A DNA stretch of 64,000 nt from Pleomorphomonas koreensis DSM 23070 (GCF_000425185.1 NZ_AULH01000015.1:94134-158133), one strand, 5' to 3'. Numbered from the stretch's first letter, positions 44,917 through 53,744 are shown. Translations and numbers: made by a program. Notes: generated by a model not told the origin, from the letters alone.

Positions 44917-45663
44917 TCAGCGGCGACCGGCGTAGGCGGCGATCGCCGCGCCGAAGGCTTCCAGGATGGCCCGCGACGGGCCGTCGCTGGCTGCCCAGTA
45001 TTCGGGATGCCACTGGACGCCCAGCGCGAAGCCGGGCGCGTCCTTCACCGACACCGCCTCGATGGTGCCGTCCGGCGCCGTCGCCTCGACGACGAGGCGA
45101 TCGGCGAGCCGCGCCACCGCCTGCCGGTGCAGCGAGTTGACGGCGATCTCGCCGTCGACGATGCGGCCGAGGCAGCCGCCCGGCGCCACCGCGACGCCGT
45201 GGCGGATGGCGAACTTGCCGTCCATGTCGGGCGCGTCCGGATAGCGGTGATCCATGCGCCCCGGCAGCTCCTGCACGTCGGAGGCCAGCGAGCCGCCCAG
45301 CGCCACGTTGAGTTCCTGCAAGCCGCGGCAGATGCAGAACAGCGGCACGCCGCGCTCGATCGCCCGCCGGATCAGCGGCAGGCTGGTGGCGTCGCGCGCC
45401 TCGTCGTAGGGGCCCATCGCCTCGGTGGCCGTCACGCCATAGTGCGACGGATGGACGTTGGTCTTCGATCCCGTCGCCACGACGCCGTCGACCCGGTCGA
45501 GCACCGCGTCGAGGTCGAGGCGCGGGCCGAAGGCGGAGAGGATCACCGGCAGGCCGCCGGCAACGCCCAGCACCGCCTCCATGTAGGTGGTGGGCGCGCA
45601 GTGCCAGGTGTAGCCGTCGAAATCGCGAACGTCGGACGTGAAGAGGACAATGGGCGTGGTCAT
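44917..45663 (-). CDS. Gamma-glutamyl-gamma-aminobutyrate hydrolase family protein (PuuD-like class I amidotransferase fold)
   Basis: Cytoplasmic glutamine-amidotransferase-fold hydrolase. PuuD in E. coli hydrolyses gamma-glutamyl-GABA in putrescine catabolism. The catalytic Cys is in PLFCICRGLQELNVA and the His-Glu pair in LGVQWHPEY; DVQELPGRMDHRY and NSLHRQAV are also typical. 248 residues is normal. The other puu genes are not adjacent, so the substrate is inferred. Its location within a region holding ornithine decarboxylase and homospermidine synthase fits a polyamine role. Convergent with the metal exporter gene, 5 bases apart. Confidence 0.9.
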   Translation of the reverse strand: MTTPIVLFTSDVRDFDGYTWHCAPTTYMEAVLGVAGGLPVILSAFGPRLDLDAVLDRVDGVVATGSKTNVHPSHYGVTATEAMGPYDEARDATSLPLIRRAIERGVPLFCICRGLQELNVALGGSLASDVQELPGRMDHRYPDAPDMDGKFAIRHGVAVAPGGCLGRIVDGEIAVNSLHRQAVARLADRLVVEATAPDGTIEAVSVKDAPGFALGVQWHPEYWAASDGPSRAILEAFGAAIAAYAGRR

Positions 45664-45954
45664 GAACGGATCCGGGAGCGTTGCAATGCCTCCTTGTTAG
45701 CCGATCGGCCGCCCGAGCGGGAGCGCATTCTTTGGGCGGCAATCGGGGCCGCCGCCCTTCATGACGATTTCATGCAACATTCGGAAAAGTTTGCAGGATT
45801 GCGGCATCACCTGATTGCGCGGTGCCGGATTTTCCGTTTCTAATGCCGCCAGCCAGTCCGGTGCCTTGCTTGAGCGCGGCCGGACGTCTTGGCTTTTTCA
45901 ACGATGCCGCCGCCGCGAGCGGGGCGAACGGATACGGGGAACAGGGAGGACCGC

Positions 45955-47061
45955 ATGGATCGCCGTCAGTTCATCAGGAAGGCCGGGCTGGTGTCCACCG
46001 GCGCCGCCGCGAGCGTGGGGACGCTCGCCATGCCGGCCATCGCGCAATCGCAACCGGAGATCAAGTGGCGCCTCGCCTCAAGCTTCCCGAAGTCGACCGA
46101 CGCCATCTTCGGCTCCTCCGAGCTGTTCGCCAGGACGGTGTCCGAGGCCACCGACGGCAAGTTCCAGATCCAGGTGTTTCCGGCCGGCGAACTGGTGCCG
46201 GCCCTGCAGGTGCTCGACGCCGTCCAGAACGACACCGTCGAGATGGCCCACACCGCCTCCTACTATTTCATCGGCAAGGACCTGACCTTCGCCATCGCCA
46301 CCTCGCTGCCCTTCGGCCTCAACACCCGCCAGCAGCAGGCCTGGATCTACCAGGGCGGCGGCCTTGAGCTGATGAACGACTTCCTCGCCGACTACAACAC
46401 CGTCATGCTGCTCGGCGGCAACACGGGCACGCAGATGGGCGGCTGGTTCCGTCACGAGATCAACACGCTGGCCGACCTTCAGGGGCTGAAGTTCCGCGTC
46501 GGCGGCGTCGGCGGCAAGGTACTGTCCATGCTTGGCGTGGTGCCGCAGCAGATCCCGGCGCCCGACATCTACCCGGCGCTGGAGAAGGGCACCATCGACG
46601 CCACCGAGTGGGTCGGCCCCTACGACGACGAGCGGCTCGGCCTCTACCAGGTGGCGAAATACTATTACTACCCGAGCTTCTGGGAAGGCTCGTCGGCGCT
46701 GCAGTACATGATCAACAAGAAAAGGTGGGAGGCGCTGCCGACGGCCTACAAGGCGGTGCTGAAGGCCGCCGCCGCGCTGGCCAACGACGACATGACCGCC
46801 GCCTACGACGCCCGCAATTTCGCCGCCCTGAAGCGGCTCGTCGCGCAGGGTGTGCAGCTCCGGCCATTCAGCCGCGAGATCCTCGACGCCGCCTACGACG
46901 CCTCCTTCAAGCTCTACGACGAAGAGGCGGCCCGGAACCCGGCCTTCAAGAAGATCTACGAGCCGTGGAAGCAGTTCCGCGCCGAGAGCTACCAGTGGTT
47001 CCGCGTCGCCGAATACAACTTCGACTCTTACGTCTATTCGCAGCAGGCGGCCGGCAAGTAA
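45955..47061 (+). CDS. TRAP transporter solute-binding protein, DctP family
   Basis: Periplasmic binding protein of a tripartite ATP-independent transporter. The N-terminus has a twin-arginine signal (MDRRQFIRKAGLVSTG ... AIAQ), suggesting export in a folded state. The DctP fold motifs include KWRLASSFPKSTDAIFGSSE and the GGVGGKVLSMLGVVPQQIP specificity segment, close to the mannitol/chloroaromatic or 2-oxoacid group rather than C4-dicarboxylate DctP. GGGAGGA lies 5 bases before the ATG. 368 residues is normal. The predicted permease genes lie immediately downstream but on the opposite strand. Confidence 0.93.
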   Translation: MDRRQFIRKAGLVSTGAAASVGTLAMPAIAQSQPEIKWRLASSFPKSTDAIFGSSELFARTVSEATDGKFQIQVFPAGELVPALQVLDAVQNDTVEMAHTASYYFIGKDLTFAIATSLPFGLNTRQQQAWIYQGGGLELMNDFLADYNTVMLLGGNTGTQMGGWFRHEINTLADLQGLKFRVGGVGGKVLSMLGVVPQQIPAPDIYPALEKGTIDATEWVGPYDDERLGLYQVAKYYYYPSFWEGSSALQYMINKKRWEALPTAYKAVLKAAAALANDDMTAAYDARNFAALKRLVAQGVQLRPFSREILDAAYDASFKLYDEEAARNPAFKKIYEPWKQFRAESYQWFRVAEYNFDSYVYSQQAAGK

Positions 47062-47088
47062 GGCGGCACATCTCCAGGAAGACGACGA

Positions 47089-47117
47089 GGCCGGCGGATC
47101 GCTCCGCCGGCCTTTTT
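47089..47117 (+). terminator. Strong terminator between the TRAP binding protein and the permease genes
   Basis: A 10-bp perfect stem (GGCCGGCGGA with TCCGCCGGCC, TCGC loop) followed by TTTTT on the plus strand. The last gene on the minus strand ends 8 bases away. Confidence 0.9.
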
Positions 47118-47124
47118 CGTGGCA

Positions 47125-48648
47125 TCAGGGCTTGGCGCCGAAATCCGGTGCCGGCGCGCCGAAGGACGGAGCGGCCGGCGCGCCGAACGGGCTGCCGCCG
47201 GGGGCGCCGAAGGCGGGGGCGGCCGGCGCCGGCGCCATGATGTTGATCTCGACGTTGTCGAGGTCGACCACCGGATGGTCGGCCTTGTAGTGGGTCACCA
47301 TGCCGGGGAACAGGATGACCAGCGCCACCATGACGATCTGGATCGCCACGAAGGGAATGGCGCCGGCGTAGATCTGCGCCGAGGACACCGGCGCCGTCGT
47401 CCGGCCGGTGATCTTGTCGACGTAAGGCCGGTTCGGCGCCACCGAGCGCAGGAAGAACAGTGCGAAGCCGAACGGCGGGTGCATGAAGGACGTCTGCATG
47501 TTGACGCCCAGGAGCACGCCGAACCACACGAGGTCGATGCCGAGCTTGTCGGCGACCGGCGCCAACAGCGGGATGATGATGAAGGCCAGCTCGAAATAGT
47601 CGAGGAAGAAGGCGAGGAAGAACACCAGGAGGTTGACGACGATCAGGAAGCCGACCTCGCCGCCCGGCAGGCCGGCGAGCAGGCTCTCGACCCAGAGATG
47701 GCCGTTGACGCCGTAGAAGGTCAGCGAGAAGACGCGGGCGCCGAGCAGCACGAACATGCAGAAGGCCGACAGCTTGGCCGTCTGTTCCAGCGCCTGCACC
47801 ACCATGCGGAAGGTGAGACGCCGGTTGATCATGGCGAGCAGCAGCGCGCCGACCGCCCCCATGGCGCCGCCCTCGGTGGGGGTGGCGACGCCGATGAAGA
47901 TGGTGCCGAGCACCAGGAACACCAGCACCAGCGGCGGCACCAGCGAGGTCAGCACCCTGCCCAGAAGGCGCCAGCCCCTGAGCACCCGCGCCTCCGGCGG
48001 CAGTGCCGGCACCAGATCGGGGCGAACCAGCGACACGACGAAGATGAACAGCGCATAGATGGCCGTCAGGATGAGGCTCGGGTAGAGCGCACCCTCGTAC
48101 ATGTCGCCGACCGAGCGGCCGAGCTGGTCGGCCAGCACGATCAGCACCAGGCTCGGCGGGATGATCTGGGCCAGCGTGCCGGAAGCGGCGATGACGCCGG
48201 AGGCGATGCGCCGGTCGTAGCCGTAGCGCAGCATGATCGGCAGCGAAATGAGGCCCATGGCGATCACCGACGCCGCGACCACGCCGGTGGTGGCGGCGAG
48301 CAGCGCGCCGACGAAGATCACCGCATAGGCGAGGCCGCCGCGCACCGGGCCGAACAACTGGCCGATGGTGTCGAGCAGGTCCTCGGCCATGCCCGATCTC
48401 TCGAGGATCAGCCCCATGAAGGTGAAGAAGGGGATGGCGAGCAACGTATCGTTGCTCATCACCGACCAGACGCGGTCGGGAATCGCCTGAAAGAGGTTGG
48501 GCGACAAGAGGCCAAGCTCGATGCCGATCAGCCCGAAGCCGAAGCCGCAGGCGGCGAGCGCGAAGGCGACGGGATAGCCGACGAGCAGGAACAGCAGCAT
48601 CGAGCCGAACATGACCGGCGCGAGGTTGGCGACGAGGAAAGCGGTCAT
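47125..48648 (-). CDS. TRAP transporter large permease, DctM family
   Basis: Inner-membrane channel-like subunit of the TRAP transporter, with about 12-13 hydrophobic segments (LLFLLVGYPVAFALAACGF at the start; LLAIPFFTFMGLILERSGMA). It ends in an unusual tail of about 45 residues after the last helix, with repeated FGAP units and little else (residues about 465-507), absent from typical DctM proteins. 507 residues instead of about 430-460. The ATG at 48648 has GAGGA 9 bases upstream. Forms an operon with the small permease, convergent with the binding protein. Confidence 0.92.
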   Translation of the reverse strand: MTAFLVANLAPVMFGSMLLFLLVGYPVAFALAACGFGFGLIGIELGLLSPNLFQAIPDRVWSVMSNDTLLAIPFFTFMGLILERSGMAEDLLDTIGQLFGPVRGGLAYAVIFVGALLAATTGVVAASVIAMGLISLPIMLRYGYDRRIASGVIAASGTLAQIIPPSLVLIVLADQLGRSVGDMYEGALYPSLILTAIYALFIFVVSLVRPDLVPALPPEARVLRGWRLLGRVLTSLVPPLVLVFLVLGTIFIGVATPTEGGAMGAVGALLLAMINRRLTFRMVVQALEQTAKLSAFCMFVLLGARVFSLTFYGVNGHLWVESLLAGLPGGEVGFLIVVNLLVFFLAFFLDYFELAFIIIPLLAPVADKLGIDLVWFGVLLGVNMQTSFMHPPFGFALFFLRSVAPNRPYVDKITGRTTAPVSSAQIYAGAIPFVAIQIVMVALVILFPGMVTHYKADHPVVDLDNVEINIMAPAPAAPAFGAPGGSPFGAPAAPSFGAPAPDFGAKP

Positions 48649-48669
48649 GGCAGGCGGTCCTCGTCGGGG

Positions 48670-49209
48670 TCAGTTATGGGAGCCGGCGGCCGGCGACGGG
48701 TCCGGCCCGGCGCCCGTCAGGAAGGCGATGCGCTTGATCACCTCGCTCACCCCTTGCAGGCCGAGCAGCGAGAAGCCGACGGGGATCAGCGCCCAGGCCG
48801 GCCACAGCGGCAGGCCGCCGGCGCTCGACGACACCTCGCCGCTCATCACCTTGGACACCACCTGCGGCCAGCTCAGCCAGATCGTCGCCACGGTGAACGG
48901 CATCAGGAAGAGGATCGTGCCGAGGATGTCGATCCATACCTGGGTGCGGCGGCTGAGGTGCGAGGCGACGATGTCGATCCGGACGTGCTCGCCCTTCAGC
49001 AGCGTATAGCCGGCGCAGAGCAGGAACACCGCCGAGAACAGGTACCACTGGCCCTCGAGCAGCGAATTGGAGGAATAGTTGAACAGCTTGCGGACCACCG
49101 CGTTGCCGGCCGACAGCAGGATCGCCGCCAGCACCAGCCAGCGGGCGAAAGAGTTGACGCCGGCATTCAGCGCGTCGATCGCCGCGCAGACCTTGAGCAG
49201 ATGACGCAT
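48670..49209 (-). CDS. TRAP transporter small permease, DctQ family
   Basis: Four-helix membrane subunit of the TRAP transporter; it has the DctQ motif LLLSAGNAVVRKLFNYSSNSLLEGQWYLF with the conserved Asn/Glu-Trp pattern and GEHVRIDI. 179 residues is normal. The ATG at 49209 has GGGGGA 6 bases upstream; the frame remains open to 49389 without protein-like character. The DctM stop-start gap is 21 bases. It diverges from hemH. Confidence 0.93.
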   Translation of the reverse strand: MRHLLKVCAAIDALNAGVNSFARWLVLAAILLSAGNAVVRKLFNYSSNSLLEGQWYLFSAVFLLCAGYTLLKGEHVRIDIVASHLSRRTQVWIDILGTILFLMPFTVATIWLSWPQVVSKVMSGEVSSSAGGLPLWPAWALIPVGFSLLGLQGVSEVIKRIAFLTGAGPDPSPAAGSHN

Positions 49210-49425
49210 GACAGTCCCCCGCCGGCGGTCCCGGTCGGCCGGCAACGACCGCCGCGAGCACCCACCGGCACCCGCCCGCCAAACGGCGAACGGGCTCCCA
49301 TAGCTCATTTTCAGCATCAGGCGCAAGCAAATCGCCGGGAATACGCAGTTTTCATAAGCTATTGGCCGATTTTCGCCGCCACCGGCCAAGGCCGTCCGGA
49401 GGGCTCGCGCCGCCGGCCGCTTTCC

Positions 49426-49442
49426 GATAGAAAAGCTCTAAA
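49426..49442. promoter_or_regulatory. Possible Irr box (iron control element) upstream of hemH
   Basis: GATAGAA-AAG-CTCTAAA matches 11 of the 14 fixed positions of the rhizobial iron control element TTTAGAA-N3-TTCTAAA and ends 22 bases before the hemH start. Irr controls heme synthesis genes in Hyphomicrobiales, so the position is meaningful, but the match is partial. Confidence 0.35.
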
Positions 49443-49464
49443 CGCATCGCCGACGAGGCCCGAC

Positions 49465-50481
49465 ATGCCGCAGCCGCCCGATCATCCGAACGTTCCCCAC
49501 GGCAGGGTCGGCGTGCTGCTGGTCAATCTCGGCACGCCCGACGGCACCGACCGCCGCTCGATGCGCCGCTATCTCGAGGAATTCCTCACCGACCGCAGGG
49601 TGATCGAGACGCCGCGCCTCAAGTGGTACCCGGTGCTCTACGGCATCATCCTCAACACCCGGCCGCAGAAGAAGGGCCGCGACTACGAGACCATCTGGAA
49701 CCGCGAGCGCGACGAGAGCCCCTTGCGCACCTATAGCCGCTCGCAGGCCGAGAAGCTGACGGCCCGGCTTGGCGACGCCGTCGTCGTCGACTGGGCGATG
49801 CGCTACGGCAATCCGTCGATCGCCTCCCGGCTCGACGCGCTGCAAGAGGCCGGCTGCGAGCGTATCCTCGTCTACCCGCTCTATCCGCAATACGCGGCGG
49901 CGACCACGGCCACCGTCAACGACAAGGCCTTCGAGCATCTCCTGAAGAAGCGCTGGCAGCCGGCGCTCAGAACGGTGCCGCCCTATCACGACGATCCCGT
50001 CTACATCGACGCCCTCGCCCGCTCGCTGGAGGGCCATCTCGCGACGCTCTCCTTCGAGCCGGAGGTGGTGCTCGCCTCCTTCCACGGCATCCCCAGAAGC
50101 TATTTCGAGAAGGGCGACCCCTATTACTGCCACTGCCAGAAGACGGCGCGCCTGCTGCGCGAGCGGCTCGGCTGGAGCGAGGAGCGCCTGCGCGTCACCT
50201 TCCAGTCGCGCTTCGGCCCGGAGGAATGGCTCCAGCCCTACACCGACAAGACGGTCGAGGCGCTGGCCAGGTCCGGCGTCCGCCGCCTCGCCGTGCTGAC
50301 GCCCGGTTTCGTCGCCGACTGCCTGGAGACCATCGAGGAGATCGGCGTCGAGAACGCCGACATCTTCCGCGCCGCCGGCGGCACCGATTTCGCCCGCATT
50401 CCCTGCCTCAACGACGGCGACGACGGCATGGCGGTGATCGAGCACGTGGTGCGGCGCGAACTCCGCGGCTGGATCGATTAG
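49465..50481 (+). CDS. hemH: Ferrochelatase HemH
   Basis: Inserts ferrous iron into protoporphyrin IX, the last step of heme synthesis. The family motifs are VLLVNLGTPDG, the metal-binding FHGIPRSYFEKGDPYY with the invariant His, and the C-terminal LTPGFVADCLETIEEI with the catalytic Glu. 338 residues is normal. The ATG at 49465 matches the expected N-terminus; the reading frame is open more than 2 kb upstream, antisense to the TRAP permease, which is a GC artefact. Monocistronic. Confidence 0.97.
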   Translation: MPQPPDHPNVPHGRVGVLLVNLGTPDGTDRRSMRRYLEEFLTDRRVIETPRLKWYPVLYGIILNTRPQKKGRDYETIWNRERDESPLRTYSRSQAEKLTARLGDAVVVDWAMRYGNPSIASRLDALQEAGCERILVYPLYPQYAAATTATVNDKAFEHLLKKRWQPALRTVPPYHDDPVYIDALARSLEGHLATLSFEPEVVLASFHGIPRSYFEKGDPYYCHCQKTARLLRERLGWSEERLRVTFQSRFGPEEWLQPYTDKTVEALARSGVRRLAVLTPGFVADCLETIEEIGVENADIFRAAGGTDFARIPCLNDGDDGMAVIEHVVRRELRGWID

Positions 50482-50647
50482 CCGGCGAAACAATCGCCGC
50501 GGCCTCTCAGCCCGCCAAAAGCCGCACTGACTGGCAAATTTGGGCCGGGCATGCTTTAATGGCGTTTCGGGACCGGCACGACAGGCACAGGCGCCGCCGG
50601 CTATCCCGCCATTCCCATTTCCCGTTGACCTGCAAGACGGAGAGCTT

Positions 50648-50664
50648 CCGGTACCAGGGGTACC
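50648..50664 (+). promoter_or_regulatory. Hairpin immediately upstream of the homospermidine synthase ribosome-binding site
   Basis: CGGTACC-AGG-GGTACCG, a perfect 7-bp stem, lies 4 bases before AGGAGA and 18 bases before the ATG. A TTGACC at 50625-50630 lies upstream. It could affect translation initiation; no known riboswitch class is recognised. Confidence 0.4.
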
Positions 50665-50682
50665 GCGACAGGAGAAGTTTGA

Positions 50683-52110
50683 ATGAATTCATGGCCCGTG
50701 CATGGCACGATCACCGGTCCCATCGTGATGATCGGTTTTGGCTCCATCGGACGCGGTACGCTGCCGCTCATCGAACGGCACCTTGAATTCGACCGATCGC
50801 GCTTCGTGGTCATCGACCCGAGCGACGCCGGCAAGGACATTCTCGCCTATCACGGCATCCGCTACATCCAGGCGAAGATCACCCCCGACAATTACCGCGA
50901 CATCCTGACGCCGCTGCTCACCGCCGGCGGCGGACAGGGCTTCTGCGTCAACCTCTCCATCGACACCGGCTCGCTCGACCTGATGCGCTTCTGCCGCGAG
51001 ATCGGCGCGCTCTACATCGACACCGTCGTCGAGCCCTGGGAAGGCTTCTACTTCGACAAGGACGTCGAGCCGGCCCACCGCACCAACTACTGGCTGCGCG
51101 AGGCGGTGCGCACCGAGAAGCGGAACAATCCCGGCGGCACCACCGCCGTCTCCTGCTGCGGCGCCAACCCCGGCATGGTCTCCTGGTTCGTCAAGGTGGC
51201 GCTGGAAAACCTCGCCCGCGACATGAACATCGACCACGCGCCGCCGAACAGCCGCGACGACTGGGCGCGGCTGATGCAGGCGGCCGGCGTCAAGGGCATC
51301 CACATCGCCGAGCGCGACACCCAGCGCACGCTGATCCCGCATTCGATGGACGTCTTCCGCAACACCTGGTCGGTGGACGGCTTCGTCTCCGAGGGCCTGC
51401 AACCGTCCGAACTCGGCTGGGGCACCAGCGAGACCTGGGAACCTGACACCGCCCGCCATCACGACGGCGGCTGCCAGGCGGCCATCTACCTGCTGCAGCC
51501 CGGCGCCAACACCCGCGTCCGCACCTGGTGCCCGACGCCGGGGCCGCAGTTCGGCTTCCTGGTCACCCACAACGAGGCGATCTCCATCGCCGACTATTAC
51601 ACGGTCGGCGAGGGCGCCCACCCCGAGTATCGGCCGACCTGCCACTATGCCTATCACCCGGCCAATATCGCCGTGCTGTCGCTGCACGAGATGTTCGGCG
51701 GCGGCGAGGTGCAGCGCGACACCCAGGTGCTGTCGGAGACCGAGATCATCGACGGCGCCGACGAACTCGGCGTGCTGCTCTACGGCCACGGCCGGAACGC
51801 CTACTGGTACGGCTCGCAACTGACCATCGAGGAGGCGCGCAAGCTCGCTCCCTATCAGAACGCCACCGGCCTGCAGGTCACCTCGGCGGTGCTGGCCGGC
51901 ATGGTCTGGGCGCTGGAGAACCCGGAGGCCGGCATCGTCGAGACCGACGAGATGGACCATGCCCGCTGCCTCGAGGTGCAGATGCCCTATCTCGGGCCGG
52001 TCAAGGGCTACTACACCGACTGGACGCCGCTCGCCGGCCGCCCCGGCTTCTTCCCCGAGGACATCGACCAGGACAATCCCTGGAGCTTCCGCAACATCCT
52101 GGTGCGCTGA
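50683..52110 (+). CDS. hss: Homospermidine synthase
   Basis: NAD-dependent enzyme that condenses two putrescines (or putrescine and spermidine) into sym-homospermidine, the characteristic polyamine of many alphaproteobacteria. The N-terminal Rossmann segment is PIVMIGFGSIGRGTLPL; the central and C-terminal parts carry the saccharopine-dehydrogenase-like fold (SCCGANPGMVSWF, WGTSETWEPDTA, AYHPANIAVLSLHEM). 475 residues matches characterised bacterial enzymes. AGGAGA lies 9 bases before the ATG. The decarboxylase that makes putrescine is 10 kb upstream in the same window. Confidence 0.97.
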   Translation: MNSWPVHGTITGPIVMIGFGSIGRGTLPLIERHLEFDRSRFVVIDPSDAGKDILAYHGIRYIQAKITPDNYRDILTPLLTAGGGQGFCVNLSIDTGSLDLMRFCREIGALYIDTVVEPWEGFYFDKDVEPAHRTNYWLREAVRTEKRNNPGGTTAVSCCGANPGMVSWFVKVALENLARDMNIDHAPPNSRDDWARLMQAAGVKGIHIAERDTQRTLIPHSMDVFRNTWSVDGFVSEGLQPSELGWGTSETWEPDTARHHDGGCQAAIYLLQPGANTRVRTWCPTPGPQFGFLVTHNEAISIADYYTVGEGAHPEYRPTCHYAYHPANIAVLSLHEMFGGGEVQRDTQVLSETEIIDGADELGVLLYGHGRNAYWYGSQLTIEEARKLAPYQNATGLQVTSAVLAGMVWALENPEAGIVETDEMDHARCLEVQMPYLGPVKGYYTDWTPLAGRPGFFPEDIDQDNPWSFRNILVR

Positions 52111-52233
52111 CCCCGGATGCGCCGATCAGGGCGACGCCGGCCGGCTCTGCCGCGGCCGGCGTCCGCCGCTGTATTTCTACCTATAAAGGAGTATGGTCCT
52201 CCTGACCGGCGTTTCGCCGGCATGGAGGTCATT

Positions 52234-52611
52234 GTGAATAATGCCGTTTCCTTGCTGTTTTTTCGTACCGCCGCCGTCCTGCTGATCGTCGGCATGTTCT
52301 TCGGCATCTACATGGCGGCCAGCGGCAACCACATCGCCGCCGACGCCCACGCCCATCTCAACCTGATCGGCTTCGTGGTGATGTCGGTCTACGGCATCTT
52401 CTTCGGCCTCAACCCGGCCCGCAGCGCCGGCCGCCTGCCGAAGATCCTCTGGGGGCTCAACACCGTCGCCGCCGTGGTGATGTTCCCCTCGCTGGTGCTG
52501 CTGCTCAACGGCCACACCGGGCTGGAGCCGCTGGTCGCCGCCGCCTCGTTCCTGGCGCTCAGTGGCGCCATCCTGTTCGCGGTGCTGCTGTTCCTGCCGA
52601 CGGCGCGCTGA
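52234..52611 (+). CDS. Small four-helix membrane protein with a HAHLNL motif
   Basis: A 125-residue protein of four transmembrane helices (about residues 8-27, 42-60, 70-92, 100-122). The second helix starts with DAHAHLNLIGFVVMSVYG; a similar HAHLN helix occurs in heme-copper oxidase subunit I-like and NnrS-like proteins, where His residues bind heme or metal. On its own it is too short for an oxidase. The GTG at 52234 has GGAGG 5 bases upstream; an ATG at 52222 overlaps that site. Function unknown. Convergent with kamA, 5 bases apart. Confidence 0.75.
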   Translation: MNNAVSLLFFRTAAVLLIVGMFFGIYMAASGNHIAADAHAHLNLIGFVVMSVYGIFFGLNPARSAGRLPKILWGLNTVAAVVMFPSLVLLLNGHTGLEPLVAAASFLALSGAILFAVLLFLPTAR

Positions 52612-52616
52612 TTGAC

Positions 52617-53744
52617 TCAGCCCTTCCAGAGCAGCGTGTCGCGGTCGCCGGGGATGTCGAGTTCGGCCGGGAAGTCGGGGAAGACGAAGCGTTTGTCCGC
52701 CTTCTCGAAGGTGACGCGGCCGGTCGCCCGGTCGCGCGCCACGATATGCTCGCGCCGCACCTTGCCGACCGGGCTGTCGAGCGTGAAGCGGACGGCGTTG
52801 ATCCAGCTTGGCGTCGTCGCCGTCAGCTCGTCCTGAAGGGCGAAGAAGCGGTCGAGCGTCACCCGGAACGGCGCCGAATGGCGGATCGGTTCCGGCACGT
52901 AGACCGACAGCGTGCGCACGCGATGATCGTCGAGCGTCTCGATCAGCCGCGCCAGCACGTCGCGATGGTCGTTGACGCCCCTGAGCAGCGGGAAATGGTT
53001 GTAGAGGCGGATGCGGTGCCGATCGAGCCTGTCGAGCACCTCCGCCACCTCATCGCAGATCTCGTAGGGGTGGGCAAAGTGCAGCACCAGCCGCACGCCC
53101 GCCTCGGCGAGGAGATCGAGCTTCCGTTCGTCGGCGAAGATCCTCGGCGCGAAGGCCGGCGTGCGCGTGTGCAGGCGGATCGACCGGACGGTCGGGACGG
53201 CGCGAAGGCCGCCGAGCACCAGCGCGAGGTCGCGCATCGACAGCGTCAGCGGGTCGCCGCCCGACAGCACCACCTCCGACACCTCCGGCCGGCTCGCGAG
53301 ATAGCCGGTCAGCTTCTCCACCTCGGCGGCGAGACCCTTGAGGTCGCCGCCCTCGGCATGGGCGTCGGTCAGCACGTCCTGGCGGAAGCAATACTGGCAA
53401 TGGCCGGCGCAGACCGAGGTCGGCATGAACAGCACGCGGTCGGCGTATTTGTGGATGATCGCCCGCGAGCCGGGCACCGGCATGTTGGCGCGGTCGTCGA
53501 CCCAGTCGGCCACCTCGCCGCCGGCCGGCGGCGCGAAGCGCTCGCGCGTCGGCCGCACCATGCGGTGGAGCGGCCCCTCGCAGTGGCCGAGCGCCGCCGC
53601 CTCGGCGTCGAGCTTCCGCTGATAGAAGGCCGGCACCTTGATCGGCAGCAGCCGCTCGCGGGCGGCCAGTGCCGCATAGGCAGCGTCGAGGTCGGGCTGC
53701 TCGGCCGGCGTGGCGCGGCCGGAAGGGGCGAGGAGCGCGCTCAT
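52617..53744 (-). CDS. kamA: Radical SAM lysine 2,3-aminomutase family protein (KamA)
   Basis: Radical SAM/PLP enzyme. The iron-sulfur motif is C112-x3-C116-x2-C119 (CAGHCQYC), followed by LSGGDPLTLS (the GGE-like SAM site) and a PLP-binding region near the C-terminus. At 375 residues it lies between EpmB (about 340, which makes beta-lysine for EF-P) and catabolic KamA (about 415). No epmA or efp is nearby, so catabolic or beta-lysine function cannot be decided. Its start codon overlaps the stop of the WD40 gene by one base, implying coupling. Confidence 0.88.
   Translation of the reverse strand: MSALLAPSGRATPAEQPDLDAAYAALAARERLLPIKVPAFYQRKLDAEAAALGHCEGPLHRMVRPTRERFAPPAGGEVADWVDDRANMPVPGSRAIIHKYADRVLFMPTSVCAGHCQYCFRQDVLTDAHAEGGDLKGLAAEVEKLTGYLASRPEVSEVVLSGGDPLTLSMRDLALVLGGLRAVPTVRSIRLHTRTPAFAPRIFADERKLDLLAEAGVRLVLHFAHPYEICDEVAEVLDRLDRHRIRLYNHFPLLRGVNDHRDVLARLIETLDDHRVRTLSVYVPEPIRHSAPFRVTLDRFFALQDELTATTPSWINAVRFTLDSPVGKVRREHIVARDRATGRVTFEKADKRFVFPDFPAELDIPGDRDTLLWKG

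Noticed and set aside
47119..49464. An open frame of over 2 kb on the plus strand upstream of hemH, in frame with it, suggesting an N-terminal extension.
   Set aside because: It is antisense to dctM and dctQ and consists of Arg/His/Gln/Asp/Gly-rich filler typical of the wrong frame in GC-rich DNA. The ferrochelatase begins normally at 49465.
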